Positions 7,189 to 15,566 of a DNA stretch of 64,000 bases are shown piece by piece. The position numbers and the translations under genes were made by a program. The stretch comes from Hirschia litorea (GTDB lineage Bacteria; Pseudomonadota; Alphaproteobacteria; Caulobacterales; Hyphomonadaceae): the NCBI RefSeq assembly GCF_042665075.1, contig NZ_JBHTBR010000004.1, positions 1-64,000 on the forward strand, read 5' to 3'. Each line of letters begins with the position of its first letter. Within the stretch, counting starts at the first letter, position 1. Below the pieces are notes generated by a model. It had not been told where the DNA came from. It did no database searches and was given only the letters and a program-made list of their open reading frames with translations.

Positions 7189-8889
7189 TTACTCAGATTG
7201 CATCACACCATTAAATTTCAGCGCAAAAAAATCACCCTTCATCCACATTGGACGGACATCTTGATTGGCTAAGGTAAGTGCAATTTTCGCGTTGATGGAT
7301 GCAAACTTGTCCGCAGCATTGAACAAAAGCCCATTGTCCAACTCGTCAGACGGTTTGTGGTAGTTGTTTGCGAAGTGATTGCTCCATGCTTCTTTACCCC
7401 CATTCTCGAATCCCGTCGCCAAGAAAACAGACGGGACTCCGGCCTCAACAAACCGGTAGTGGTCTGAGCGTGTAAATAGCCCTTGAGATGGAAATGGGTC
7501 CTCTCCCAAAGTTACGCCAAATTCAGTAATAGCATCCTCAATGGCGGATTTCATAGTTGAACGCTCTCCACCAAATGCAACAACATCAGTGAAATCATAG
7601 GTTAGGACAGGCATATCCAAATTGACGTTTGCGACAATGCGTTCGCGATCAATCGTTGGATTTTGAACAAAATACTGCGCGCCCAGCAAGCCCTTCTCTT
7701 CTGCTGTAACAACAGTGAACAATATTGTACGGCGCGGGGCATCCCCTGCTTTGATAATACGGGCAGCTTCCAATAGAGTTGCTACGCCAGCTGCATTATC
7801 TAAAGCACCATTATTGATAACATCTTTTTTCATCGACTTCTGAGTAATACCGATATGATCGACGTGCGCAGACAGCACAATCACCTCGTTTTTTAGATCA
7901 GGATCTGAACCTTCGATAATACCTATTACATTATCAGAGGAGATTTCAGCGTGCGTAGATTTTTGCGTGATGGTTGCAGTGATCGGCAACTCAAAAGAAT
8001 CAACTTTTGCTTCTTCATCTTCAATTATTGCGCGAATCTCGTCCCAAGATTGCTGCGAACCTGCAAACAATTTAACCGCGCCTGCGTCAGAGACATAAGC
8101 TGAGGCCTGTATATTTGGTGACGTTGTGAATGGTGCGCCATCTTTATCAATCCATTTCATAGATTTGCTAGATGTAGCGTTTTTCACAGATTGCGCAAAA
8201 GGACGTCGCTTTGCACTTTTAGGCGTTTCGATGCTAATGACACCGATTGCACCGCGTTCCGACATTTCTCGTGAGATTTGCGCGCCATAATAAGCGCGTT
8301 CTTCTGTTTGAATACCGCCAGGCGTGCCCGACAAGATTGCCACGATTTTACCTTTTACATCGAGGTCATCATACGGCGTTAAACCGTGCTCTGGCGCAAC
8401 AACACCATATCCTGCAAAAACAACAGGTGCAGTTATACTATTTTGAGCGCTATGAGATGAGGCGTAAACCACAAAGTCTTCACCTTCGATTAAATCAACT
8501 GGCTCGCCATCAATTGTATTGATACTCAAGTGATTCCCGTCTTCATCTCGTACAATAGACATCAAGGGAACCGATTGAGTGTAGCCACCATTCTCACCTT
8601 TGGGAGCAACACCGATTTGCTTAAATTGATCAATTACATATTCAACCGCCAAAGCGTGACCAGCCGAACCAGCTTCACGGCCTTCCAACTTATCATCGGC
8701 AAGGTAGGCGATATCAGCTTTTATACGTGCAGCCCGCGGCGTTAGAACCTCCTGCAACGCGACTTCCGCCGTCTCAGTACTGGAAGCATCGGTCACAGAA
8801 GTGGTTTTTTGCTCCCCCTCATTCACCACACTTGCGCAAGCACTTAGAAGCGCAGCAGCTGACAACGCAATAATTGACTTTAATTTCAT
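7189..8889 (-). CDS. M28 family zinc metallopeptidase, lipoprotein
   Basis: 566-residue exported aminopeptidase-like protein. MKLKSIIALSAAALLSAC is a lipoprotein signal with the lipidated Cys in LSAC. A PA-type insert domain (about residues 150-270) precedes and is embedded in the M28 domain. Zinc ligands and catalytic residues are recognisable: HVDHIG, DNAAGV, the catalytic EEKG, NLDMP, and the late histidine in HFANNYHKPSDE. It probably acts in the periplasm or on the outer membrane, trimming peptides for nutrition. The gene is monocistronic with its own terminator. The exact substrate cannot be predicted. Confidence 0.93.
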   Translation of the reverse strand: MKLKSIIALSAAALLSACASVVNEGEQKTTSVTDASSTETAEVALQEVLTPRAARIKADIAYLADDKLEGREAGSAGHALAVEYVIDQFKQIGVAPKGENGGYTQSVPLMSIVRDEDGNHLSINTIDGEPVDLIEGEDFVVYASSHSAQNSITAPVVFAGYGVVAPEHGLTPYDDLDVKGKIVAILSGTPGGIQTEERAYYGAQISREMSERGAIGVISIETPKSAKRRPFAQSVKNATSSKSMKWIDKDGAPFTTSPNIQASAYVSDAGAVKLFAGSQQSWDEIRAIIEDEEAKVDSFELPITATITQKSTHAEISSDNVIGIIEGSDPDLKNEVIVLSAHVDHIGITQKSMKKDVINNGALDNAAGVATLLEAARIIKAGDAPRRTILFTVVTAEEKGLLGAQYFVQNPTIDRERIVANVNLDMPVLTYDFTDVVAFGGERSTMKSAIEDAITEFGVTLGEDPFPSQGLFTRSDHYRFVEAGVPSVFLATGFENGGKEAWSNHFANNYHKPSDELDNGLLFNAADKFASINAKIALTLANQDVRPMWMKGDFFALKFNGVMQSE

Positions 8890-9021
8890 AAAATTTCCTC
8901 AAGACCATCTGTATCTACCAATGTTTGAGGCAAAATTAGACACAGATACTCTAATGTCGAGCATTTTCTTATCGAATTCCGACAAAAATACATAAACAAA
9001 GCACACTAGGGCCCATGAATA

Positions 9022-9423
9022 TTAGTCGATGCGCCATTCTGGAAAACGGCGATTCTTTCCACCCCAATAAATTCTTATTTTATTTCCAGCCGGATCTTGG
9101 ACGACGGCTTCCCGCCAGCCATAGGTCTTATCCTCAGCTTCACTAAAAACGACATATCCCGCAGCTTTCAATCTTGATACGATCTCATCAACACGAGGAG
9201 TTTCAAAATAACATGCTGGATAGGCTCCTTGTGCGGGCGAACCTCCATTTGCAGCTATCGAAAATGTTGCTGGCTCCCCCTGCCCACTTTCCGGCACACA
9301 CTCAAACCTCGCATATCGGGGTGGAGCACTCACGATTAAACGCAAACCTAAAGTCTTATAGAATGCCACGCTTGCGTCAAAATCTGTGAGAGGCAATGTA
9401 ACCTGATTAAGCTGCATGAGCAT
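9022..9423 (-). CDS. VOC family protein (glyoxalase/bleomycin-resistance fold)
   Basis: 133 residues forming two beta-alpha-beta-beta-beta units. It opens with LNQVTLPLTDFDASVAFYKTLGLRL, the standard VOC start, and ends with a VVQDPAGNKIRIYW strand typical of the second half. A metal-ligand pattern is incomplete and the function is not determinable from sequence alone. Upstream is the yjbQ gene on the same strand, 74 bases away; the two may be co-transcribed. Confidence 0.88.
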   Translation of the reverse strand: MLMQLNQVTLPLTDFDASVAFYKTLGLRLIVSAPPRYARFECVPESGQGEPATFSIAANGGSPAQGAYPACYFETPRVDEIVSRLKAAGYVVFSEAEDKTYGWREAVVQDPAGNKIRIYWGGKNRRFPEWRID

Positions 9424-9497
9424 TTCCTTATATAATTCAGATTCGGTCCTAATTGTTTATCATATAACGAAGCCTCTTTGCGCCTGCATCCAGAAAG

Positions 9498-9932
9498 CTA
9501 AGCAGAAATATGTCCCACAACTTTTCGAACCATATGCGCCTGCCTATGTTCAAATAGAAAAATGCCTTGCCACATGCCCAAAGCAATATCTCCGTTTAAA
9601 ATCGGGATAGATATGGAGGTTGGTAAAATTGCAGATTTTATATGAGCAGGCATATCATCGGGCCCTTCTGCCGTGTGCGTAAGCCAACTCATTTGAGAAT
9701 TATTAGCATCAGGAACAAGCCGGTCAAAATAGGCGACAAGGTCATGCAAAACACTAGGATCAGCATTTTCTTGAACAAGTATAGAACAAGATGTGTGACG
9801 CACGAATAATGTTAAAAGCCCTGATTCTGCGCCACTTTTCGCAACAAAATTTCGTACAGAATCAGTAAATTCATACAGTCCTTGCCCATTCGATTCTATT
9901 GTGAACTGAGTTTGCATACAGCCGTCACGCAT
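9498..9932 (-). CDS. YjbQ family (UPF0047) protein
   Basis: 144 residues of the YjbQ/UPF0047 family, small beta-barrel-like proteins; some members have weak thiamine-phosphate synthase activity. Recognisable family motifs are LLTLFVRHTSCSILVQENADP, WLTHTAEGPDDMPAHIK, and the C-terminal LGMWQGIFLFEHR with the conserved histidine. GAGG lies 8 bases before the ATG at 9932, although the family usually begins at MQTQF, the ATG at 9917. The true physiological role is unknown. Confidence 0.92.
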   Translation of the reverse strand: MRDGCMQTQFTIESNGQGLYEFTDSVRNFVAKSGAESGLLTLFVRHTSCSILVQENADPSVLHDLVAYFDRLVPDANNSQMSWLTHTAEGPDDMPAHIKSAILPTSISIPILNGDIALGMWQGIFLFEHRQAHMVRKVVGHISA

Positions 9933-10072
9933 CTATTTTACACCTCGTAAACGAAAACATATCCAATAATTAACCCTTAGTCCCCTTGTACATATTAACT
10001 ATTCGCCGCATTCTTCACACTCAAAAGATGAATATGACCCAAAAGAATGGTCGCTCTGATGGAGGAATAGCA

Positions 10073-10207
10073 ATGATTTCACGTTTAAGCGGGTTTGCTT
10101 TTGCGCTGAGCTTTTGGATTGCTGTAGCAGTAATTGCAACGTCCAGCTTGCAAGCCTCGGCAAATAACTCTGCCCCCAAATCTCATATGTGTACCCTAAA
10201 CAATTAA
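10073..10207 (+). CDS. Small exported peptide, 44 residues
   Basis: A 44-codon frame starts at ATG 10073 with GGAGG 7 bases before it, one of the best ribosome sites in the window. The product is nearly all signal peptide: MISRLSGFAFALSF, a long hydrophobic core and LQASA before NNSAPK. The predicted mature tail is only about 14 residues and contains one cysteine. A bidirectional terminator follows the stop. A longer frame upstream to 9986 exists but has no ribosome site. I do not recognise a family. The signal peptide plus strong initiation site argue that it is translated. Confidence 0.55.
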   Translation: MISRLSGFAFALSFWIAVAVIATSSLQASANNSAPKSHMCTLNN

Positions 10208-10230
10208 ACGCAAAATGACATGACATCATG

Positions 10231-10263
10231 AAAAAGGGCCACGCAGATATACTGCGCGGCCCT
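10231..10263. terminator. Bidirectional terminator between convergent units
   Basis: GGGCC-A-CGCA pairs with TGCG-C-GGCCC around seven bases. A residues precede the stem on the plus strand, giving CCCTTTTT on the minus strand, so it best serves the mscS-like gene and may also stop the small plus-strand gene. Confidence 0.75.
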
Positions 10264-10290
10264 ATTATTATGTACTTCAATTCATATTCT

Positions 10291-11121
10291 TTATTTCGAT
10301 TCATTCACCATAATGACTTTACGGTGAGGGAACGGAATTTCTATCCCTGCAGCATCTAATGCTTTTTTCATTTGCTCGGGCACCGAATACAACACGTCAA
10401 AATAGTTTTCACCTTTGGTAAACGGGCGCACACGGAAATCGACAGAACTATCGTTCAGTGTCTCAACTTCCACAAATGGTGCTGGGTCTTGAAGAATATT
10501 GGCATTCGCCGCCAAGACGCTATCAATTACTTTGCGCGCCTCATCGGTGTTTTCAGCATAGGCGACAGAGACAACCATATCTACTCCACGTACAGGGTGA
10601 TGCGAGTGATTTACAATTTGCTCGCCCCACACTTGGCTATTGGGAATAATAATCTGTTGGTGATCAAAAGTTTCCAAAATCGTAGTGAAAAGGTCTATTT
10701 CGGTTACATTTCCAAAACGGCCCGCTGCATCAATAAAGTCACCCACCTTATAAGGACGGAACAACATTAACATTACACCCGCAGCTAGATTTGACATTGC
10801 CCCTTGAAGTGCAAGACCAATCGCCAACCCCGCAGCACCAAGCAATGCAACAATTGAAGTTGTCTCAACTCCAAACCGTCCGAGTACAGCTATGAATACG
10901 AAGGCGAGAATAACATAGCGCGCGACGCTACCTAAAAACTTAAATAGAGTATTGTCTAAATTCTCGTGCTTTTCACCCATTCCTCGGATGAATTTACTCA
11001 CCTTACCGGCAATCCAACTGCCGATTATTAGGATTACTATTGCCAACAATATGTTCGTGGCAACGCCGATAGCACCCGGCAAATATTGGTTGATATCTAA
11101 TTGGTCTAAATAGTCCTGCAT
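10291..11121 (-). CDS. Small-conductance mechanosensitive channel, MscS family
   Basis: Inner-membrane channel that opens under hypo-osmotic tension. From ATG 11121 it has 276 residues, close to E. coli MscS (286). The layout is a short periplasmic N-terminus, TM1 (ILLAIVILIIGSWIAGKV), TM2 (VARYVILAFVFIAVLG), the pore helix TM3 with alternating small residues (GLAIGLALQGAMSNLAAGVMLM), then the beta domain starting FRPYKVGDFI and an alpha/beta cytoplasmic end containing IPFPHR. AGGGG lies before 11121, which I prefer to the ATG at 11154. It is followed by a terminator. Confidence 0.95.
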   Translation of the reverse strand: MQDYLDQLDINQYLPGAIGVATNILLAIVILIIGSWIAGKVSKFIRGMGEKHENLDNTLFKFLGSVARYVILAFVFIAVLGRFGVETTSIVALLGAAGLAIGLALQGAMSNLAAGVMLMLFRPYKVGDFIDAAGRFGNVTEIDLFTTILETFDHQQIIIPNSQVWGEQIVNHSHHPVRGVDMVVSVAYAENTDEARKVIDSVLAANANILQDPAPFVEVETLNDSSVDFRVRPFTKGENYFDVLYSVPEQMKKALDAAGIEIPFPHRKVIMVNESK

Positions 11122-11247
11122 GAAACAGCCCCTGCTTTCACAATAAATGAACAAGTAATGGACTGAAACTAGACGCCTTCGATTGAACCCTCACCCAACA
11201 CAGCGTTTATCTCAGGTTCATGTTCTGATGCGTTGGACCAATTTTCT

Positions 11248-11655
11248 CTAACAAGCTGGAAGGCGGGCTACTTTGAACCAAAAATCATAAAGAGATTCAG
11301 CTATACGCGAATAAGCGCTGGGGCTGCTTGGTTTAACCATGTAAGCATTCGCCCGTTTTTCATAAGATAGCTTAACTTGGTGACGCGCATCAGATGTAGA
11401 TAGAACAATAGTTGGTATATTTTGCAAAGCCTCATCGGCCGCTAACGCATCCAACAAAGCATGACCATCCATGATCGGCATGTTTAAATCGGTTACTATA
11501 AGACAAGGGGCACCATTTTTTTTAATCGCGGCGAGCGCCTCTTCACCATTTTTAGCGATTTCGATCTCTATATCATCCGCGATTTTATTAATAGCGCGTA
11601 CAATAAAAACCTGATCTACACGCTCATCTTCGACCAACAAAATCCGTTTAGACAT
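11248..11655 (-). CDS. Single-domain response regulator (Rcp/CheY type)
   Basis: 135-residue stand-alone receiver with no output domain. The acidic pair is Glu9/Asp10, the phospho-acceptor is Asp56 in TDLNMPIMDG, Ser/Thr is in VLSTSD and the conserved lysine is Lys108 in MVKPS. The sequence pattern matches Rcp1-like regulators that serve PAS or phytochrome histidine kinases. It starts 16 bases downstream of the histidine kinase gene, so the two form an operon and very likely a cognate pair. The output is presumably protein-protein interaction, possibly a further phosphotransfer. Confidence 0.93.
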   Translation of the reverse strand: MSKRILLVEDERVDQVFIVRAINKIADDIEIEIAKNGEEALAAIKKNGAPCLIVTDLNMPIMDGHALLDALAADEALQNIPTIVLSTSDARHQVKLSYEKRANAYMVKPSSPSAYSRIAESLYDFWFKVARLPAC

Positions 11656-11671
11656 TTTTCCCGCAATCTTT

Positions 11672-13213
11672 TTATTCTATAGACGGCAATTCCAGCACGA
11701 AACATGCACCTTTAGTGTAACCGCTATCTAAATATAGTTTCCCCTTGTGCAGCTGAACTATTCTTTGGCATATAGTCAACCCCATGCCCACACCATCTAT
11801 TTCTTGAACTAACCCTCCACGCTTGAAGGGTTCGAATATTTTCTTGGCGTCATTTTCAGGGATTCCCAAACCTTCATCTTCGATTCGAATTACGTGCATT
11901 TTTTGATTTTTCAGGTATTCGCTTTCTATACGAACAATCGGGGCCTTATCACCGGCATATTTGATGGCATTGGCGATGAGATTTTGAAGCAAGAGGACCA
12001 TTAAGGAATTTGCGCCCATCAAAACTGGCAAGTTTGAATATGTTATATTCGCTTCTGATTTTAAAATATCCAATGATAACGCACTTTTAGCAGCTTCAAC
12101 CGCTTCACTCAGCTGCATAGGTTCAAACGCGATGCTGTCACTCTCCAAGTTCGCAAGGCTATACAAACTTTTCACCATGGTACGCATTCGACTAAAGCTC
12201 GAAACCAATTCATCGAGCCAAGAGTCAGCATCTTCAGGCAATTTAATATCATTCTGAGTCAATTCATCTCTGAAAAGCTCAACAAACATCGCGCACTGAC
12301 GCAAAGGCGCTTGCAGATCATGAGCTGCTGCATACGCAAAATCTTTCAGCCCCCTGTTCAAAAATTCCAATTCTTCTTGCTGTTTCTTCAGCATTGTAAT
12401 TGGCGTAAATGTCACAGAAAATGCGTCTGATTTACTGCGTACGGCATGGATACGAAACCATTCAACCATATTATCGTGCGGATAAAATATCTCAGTCGTA
12501 AAGTCTTCTCCAGTCTCGACGACCTTCTTATAAGAATCGAATAGTCCAGCTTCTTTATTGCCCGGAAGAACATCCAACATGTTCTTTCCCATCAAATCAC
12601 TATAGTTTCGCCCCACCATTTTAAGTGCAGCTTTATTGACCACAATCCACTTAAAATCACATATGCTTCCAGCAGTATCATATACTGCTTCAAAACACAT
12701 TATTCCTGAATCTGTATAATCGAGAACAAGCTGATTCAAAGATTGCATTTGTGCAAACTCTTCGCGCTTCACCTTCAATTGATGATCTTGTTCGAAAAGC
12801 TGAGTAACATCCGTATGCACACCAAGCATACGAATAGGTGCGCCCTTCTTGTCACGGATAGCAACCCCACGACACCGTATCCAAACTGTGTGGCCCTCAC
12901 GGTGAGTATAGCGCACGATTTGATCATATGGATGATCAGGGTCTTCAAAATGTTTAGCTGCGTTTGATTGCGCTTCTTTTAAATCATCTGGATTGATAAT
13001 ATCCATCCATGCTTCAGCAAGGTGGGGCTGTTTCGCTGGATCGTAACCAAGCGTTTCCCAAAATTTAGCATTCATCCATTCATGCTCAGGATTATTCAAA
13101 TCCCAATACCAGATACCATCCAAACAATGGTTCTCAACAAAACCGCTTAGCTCATTCTCACCTTGCGTTAAAAGGTGAAACTCTTTCTCTAAGTAATGCT
13201 GTTGTGAACCCAT
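11672..13213 (-). CDS. PAS-domain sensor histidine kinase
   Basis: About 513 residues from ATG 13213. A GTG at 13261 would add 16 residues, but AAGGGG lies upstream of 13213. The first PAS/PAC unit contains GIWYWDLNNPEHEWMN, YTHREGHTVWIRCRG and the IRMLGVHTDVT PAC ending. A second PAS unit follows (LDYTDSGIMCFEAVYD). The HisKA-like dimerisation helix is AYAAAHDLQAPLRQ, with His as the phosphorylation site. The ATP-binding domain shows NAIKYAGD, EDEGLGIPENDAKKIFEPFKR and GVGMGLTICQRIV. No TM segment is present, so it is a cytosolic sensor. Its partner is the receiver at 11248. The signal is unknown. Confidence 0.92.
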   Translation of the reverse strand: MGSQQHYLEKEFHLLTQGENELSGFVENHCLDGIWYWDLNNPEHEWMNAKFWETLGYDPAKQPHLAEAWMDIINPDDLKEAQSNAAKHFEDPDHPYDQIVRYTHREGHTVWIRCRGVAIRDKKGAPIRMLGVHTDVTQLFEQDHQLKVKREEFAQMQSLNQLVLDYTDSGIMCFEAVYDTAGSICDFKWIVVNKAALKMVGRNYSDLMGKNMLDVLPGNKEAGLFDSYKKVVETGEDFTTEIFYPHDNMVEWFRIHAVRSKSDAFSVTFTPITMLKKQQEELEFLNRGLKDFAYAAAHDLQAPLRQCAMFVELFRDELTQNDIKLPEDADSWLDELVSSFSRMRTMVKSLYSLANLESDSIAFEPMQLSEAVEAAKSALSLDILKSEANITYSNLPVLMGANSLMVLLLQNLIANAIKYAGDKAPIVRIESEYLKNQKMHVIRIEDEGLGIPENDAKKIFEPFKRGGLVQEIDGVGMGLTICQRIVQLHKGKLYLDSGYTKGACFVLELPSIE

Positions 13214-13392
13214 GATCGTTGATGATCCCCTTAAATCTCGAGCGCATTCATAACGAAGCACACAATTGCCAAATTAGCCTTTACTTGAACATTGCCTCAG
13301 GAATCCCAGAACAATTGCCCTTATCGCACGCTGTTAGCCCCTCACCATGAACTTAACCTTCCTTCAAACAAGTTAAAGTCAATAAATTTTAA

Positions 13393-13427
13393 CCAAAAAA
13401 AAGCCCCCGCATAGAAGCGAGGGCTTT
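13393..13427 (-). terminator. Rho-independent terminator of rpoD
   Basis: On the minus strand AAAGCCCTCGC pairs with GCGGGGGCTTT (one mismatch) around TTCTAT, followed by a run of T. It lies about 27 bases after the rpoD stop. Confidence 0.92.
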
Positions 13428-13453
13428 AAAACTCAATATATTCTGAAGAGTGT

Positions 13454-15517
13454 TTATGTATCCAAGAAGCTACGTAATTTACGTGAACGACTTGGGTGTT
13501 TCAACTTACGTAGAGCTTTGGCCTCGATTTGACGAATACGTTCACGTGTAACAGAGAATTGTTGACCAACCTCTTCCAACGTGTGGTCCGTGTTCATACC
13601 AATACCAAAGCGCATACGTAGCACACGCTCTTCACGAGGCGTTAATGAGGCTAGCACACGAGTTGTTGTTTCACGAAGGTTGGACTGAATAGCTGCATCC
13701 ACAGGAAGCAATGCCATTTTATCTTCGATGAAATCACCAAGGTTTGAATCTTCATCATCACCAATCGGCGTTTCCAAAGAAATTGGCTCTTTCGCGATTT
13801 TGAGAACCTTACGAATTTTCTCAAGCGGCAAACCAAGCTTTTCAGCTAATTCTTCAGGTGTTGGCTCACGGCCAATTTCGTGAAGCATTTGACGCTGAGT
13901 CCGCACGATTTTATTGATCGTCTCGATCATGTGAACTGGAATACGAATTGTACGGGCCTGATCTGCGATAGACCGCGTAATCGCCTGACGGATCCACCAC
14001 GTCGCATATGTTGAGAATTTATACCCACGGCGATATTCAAATTTATCAACAGCTTTCATCAAACCGATATTCCCTTCCTGAATAAGATCCAGGAATTGAA
14101 GACCACGGTTTGTATATTTCTTAGCGATAGAGATCACGAGACGAAGGTTTGCTTCCACCATCTCTTTTTTCGCGACGCGTGCTTCACGTTCACCTTTTTG
14201 GACTGTCGCTACAATTCGGCGGAAATCCTCAATCGGCACACCCATTTCTTGTGAAAGACCAGAGATATCTGCACGCATTTCTTCAACTTTATTGCTTTCT
14301 GCTGCAATAAACTTCTTCCACTTGGCAGAAATTTGGGAAACACGCTCACCCCAGTCTGGCTCAAGCTCGGTACCGAAATAGTTATCGAGGAATGACTTGC
14401 GCGGCACACCATGCGCATCTGACAAGCGCATTAAAGCCCCCTCAAGCCCCATTAGGCGCTTGTTAATCGCGTAAAGCTGCTCAACGAGCGTTTCAATACG
14501 CGCATTATTGAGATGTAGCTTTTTAAGGTTCTCGATAATACCGTTCTGAAGATTGACGTATTCTTCAGAGTCCTTTGGCGTAAGCTCTTTACCTTCCATG
14601 TGACGCGTTACAAGTTTTTCCTGCAAACGGCGGTATGCTTGGAAATCAGACGCCACATTATCCAGAATTTCAGTAACACCATCCCGCAACTCTGCTTCCA
14701 TCGCAGACATGGACATTGCGCCGCCATCATCAAAATCATCATCGTCTTCATCATCTTTTTCAGGCTCTTCAATGCCCTCTTCGATGCGCTTTGCTTTGGC
14801 TGCAGCTTCTTCTTCTTCTTTTTTCTCAGCTTCAATTTGCTGAGGTGTTTTCACAACTGGCTCACCCTTTTCAAGGGCTACGGCTGCAGCGGAATTATCT
14901 GGCACCCCACCATTTTCAGCCGCATAGGTCGCTTCCAAATCGATAATATCACGTAGCAACACGCGCTCATCTTCCAGCTCCTGACGCCAAACCATGATCG
15001 CTTCAAATGTAAGCGGGCTTTCACAAAGCCCACGGATCATCGCATCGCGACCAGCCTCGATACGTTTCGCAATCGCAATTTCGCCTTCACGGGAAAGCAA
15101 TTCAACAGTACCCATTTCACGCAAATACATGCGCACAGGGTCATCTGTACGGTCATAACGATCCGAGCGACCACCTGTTGTCGCAGCAGTTGACTTTGCT
15201 TTAGCTACGCGTGTTCCTGTTGCGTCATCATCATCAGAATCACTATTTTGAGAATCATCTGACTCTTCAGCGTCGTCATCAGAATCAACAACATTGATCC
15301 CCATCTCGCTAAGCGCAGACATAATGTCCTCAATCTGATCAGGATTCACCTCATCAGAAGGAAGAACTTTATTTAGCTCTTCATGCGTAATAAATCCACG
15401 CGCTTTACCAGCGGCGATAAATTTCTTTACGCTTGCATTCGACAGATCAAGTACTGGACCATCTTGGTTTTCAGCAACTTCTTCTTTATTGGCTTTGTCG
15501 GCTTTTGTTTTGGTCAT
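13454..15517 (-). CDS. rpoD: RNA polymerase primary sigma factor (sigma-70)
   Basis: Housekeeping sigma factor, 687 residues, with the full group 1 layout. Region 1.1 spans about 25-80 (KKFIAAGKARGFITHEELN), then an acidic Asp/Ser linker. Region 1.2 contains DPVRMYLREMGTVELLSREGE. A long non-conserved insert follows with a Glu/Lys-rich, very acidic segment. Regions 2.1-2.4 contain EANLRLVISIAKKYTNRG and the -10-reading YKFSTYATWWIRQAI. Region 3 contains RIPVHMIETINK, and region 4.2 ends with VTRERIRQIEAKALRKL. It lies 49 bases after dnaG, the classical primase-sigma macromolecular-synthesis arrangement without rpsU. Confidence 0.98.
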   Translation of the reverse strand: MTKTKADKANKEEVAENQDGPVLDLSNASVKKFIAAGKARGFITHEELNKVLPSDEVNPDQIEDIMSALSEMGINVVDSDDDAEESDDSQNSDSDDDDATGTRVAKAKSTAATTGGRSDRYDRTDDPVRMYLREMGTVELLSREGEIAIAKRIEAGRDAMIRGLCESPLTFEAIMVWRQELEDERVLLRDIIDLEATYAAENGGVPDNSAAAVALEKGEPVVKTPQQIEAEKKEEEEAAAKAKRIEEGIEEPEKDDEDDDDFDDGGAMSMSAMEAELRDGVTEILDNVASDFQAYRRLQEKLVTRHMEGKELTPKDSEEYVNLQNGIIENLKKLHLNNARIETLVEQLYAINKRLMGLEGALMRLSDAHGVPRKSFLDNYFGTELEPDWGERVSQISAKWKKFIAAESNKVEEMRADISGLSQEMGVPIEDFRRIVATVQKGEREARVAKKEMVEANLRLVISIAKKYTNRGLQFLDLIQEGNIGLMKAVDKFEYRRGYKFSTYATWWIRQAITRSIADQARTIRIPVHMIETINKIVRTQRQMLHEIGREPTPEELAEKLGLPLEKIRKVLKIAKEPISLETPIGDDEDSNLGDFIEDKMALLPVDAAIQSNLRETTTRVLASLTPREERVLRMRFGIGMNTDHTLEEVGQQFSVTRERIRQIEAKALRKLKHPSRSRKLRSFLDT

Positions 15518-15566
15518 ACAAATCTCCCGCCCTTAACCCCGGCTCGCCCAAGCCGCGTATGGCAAT

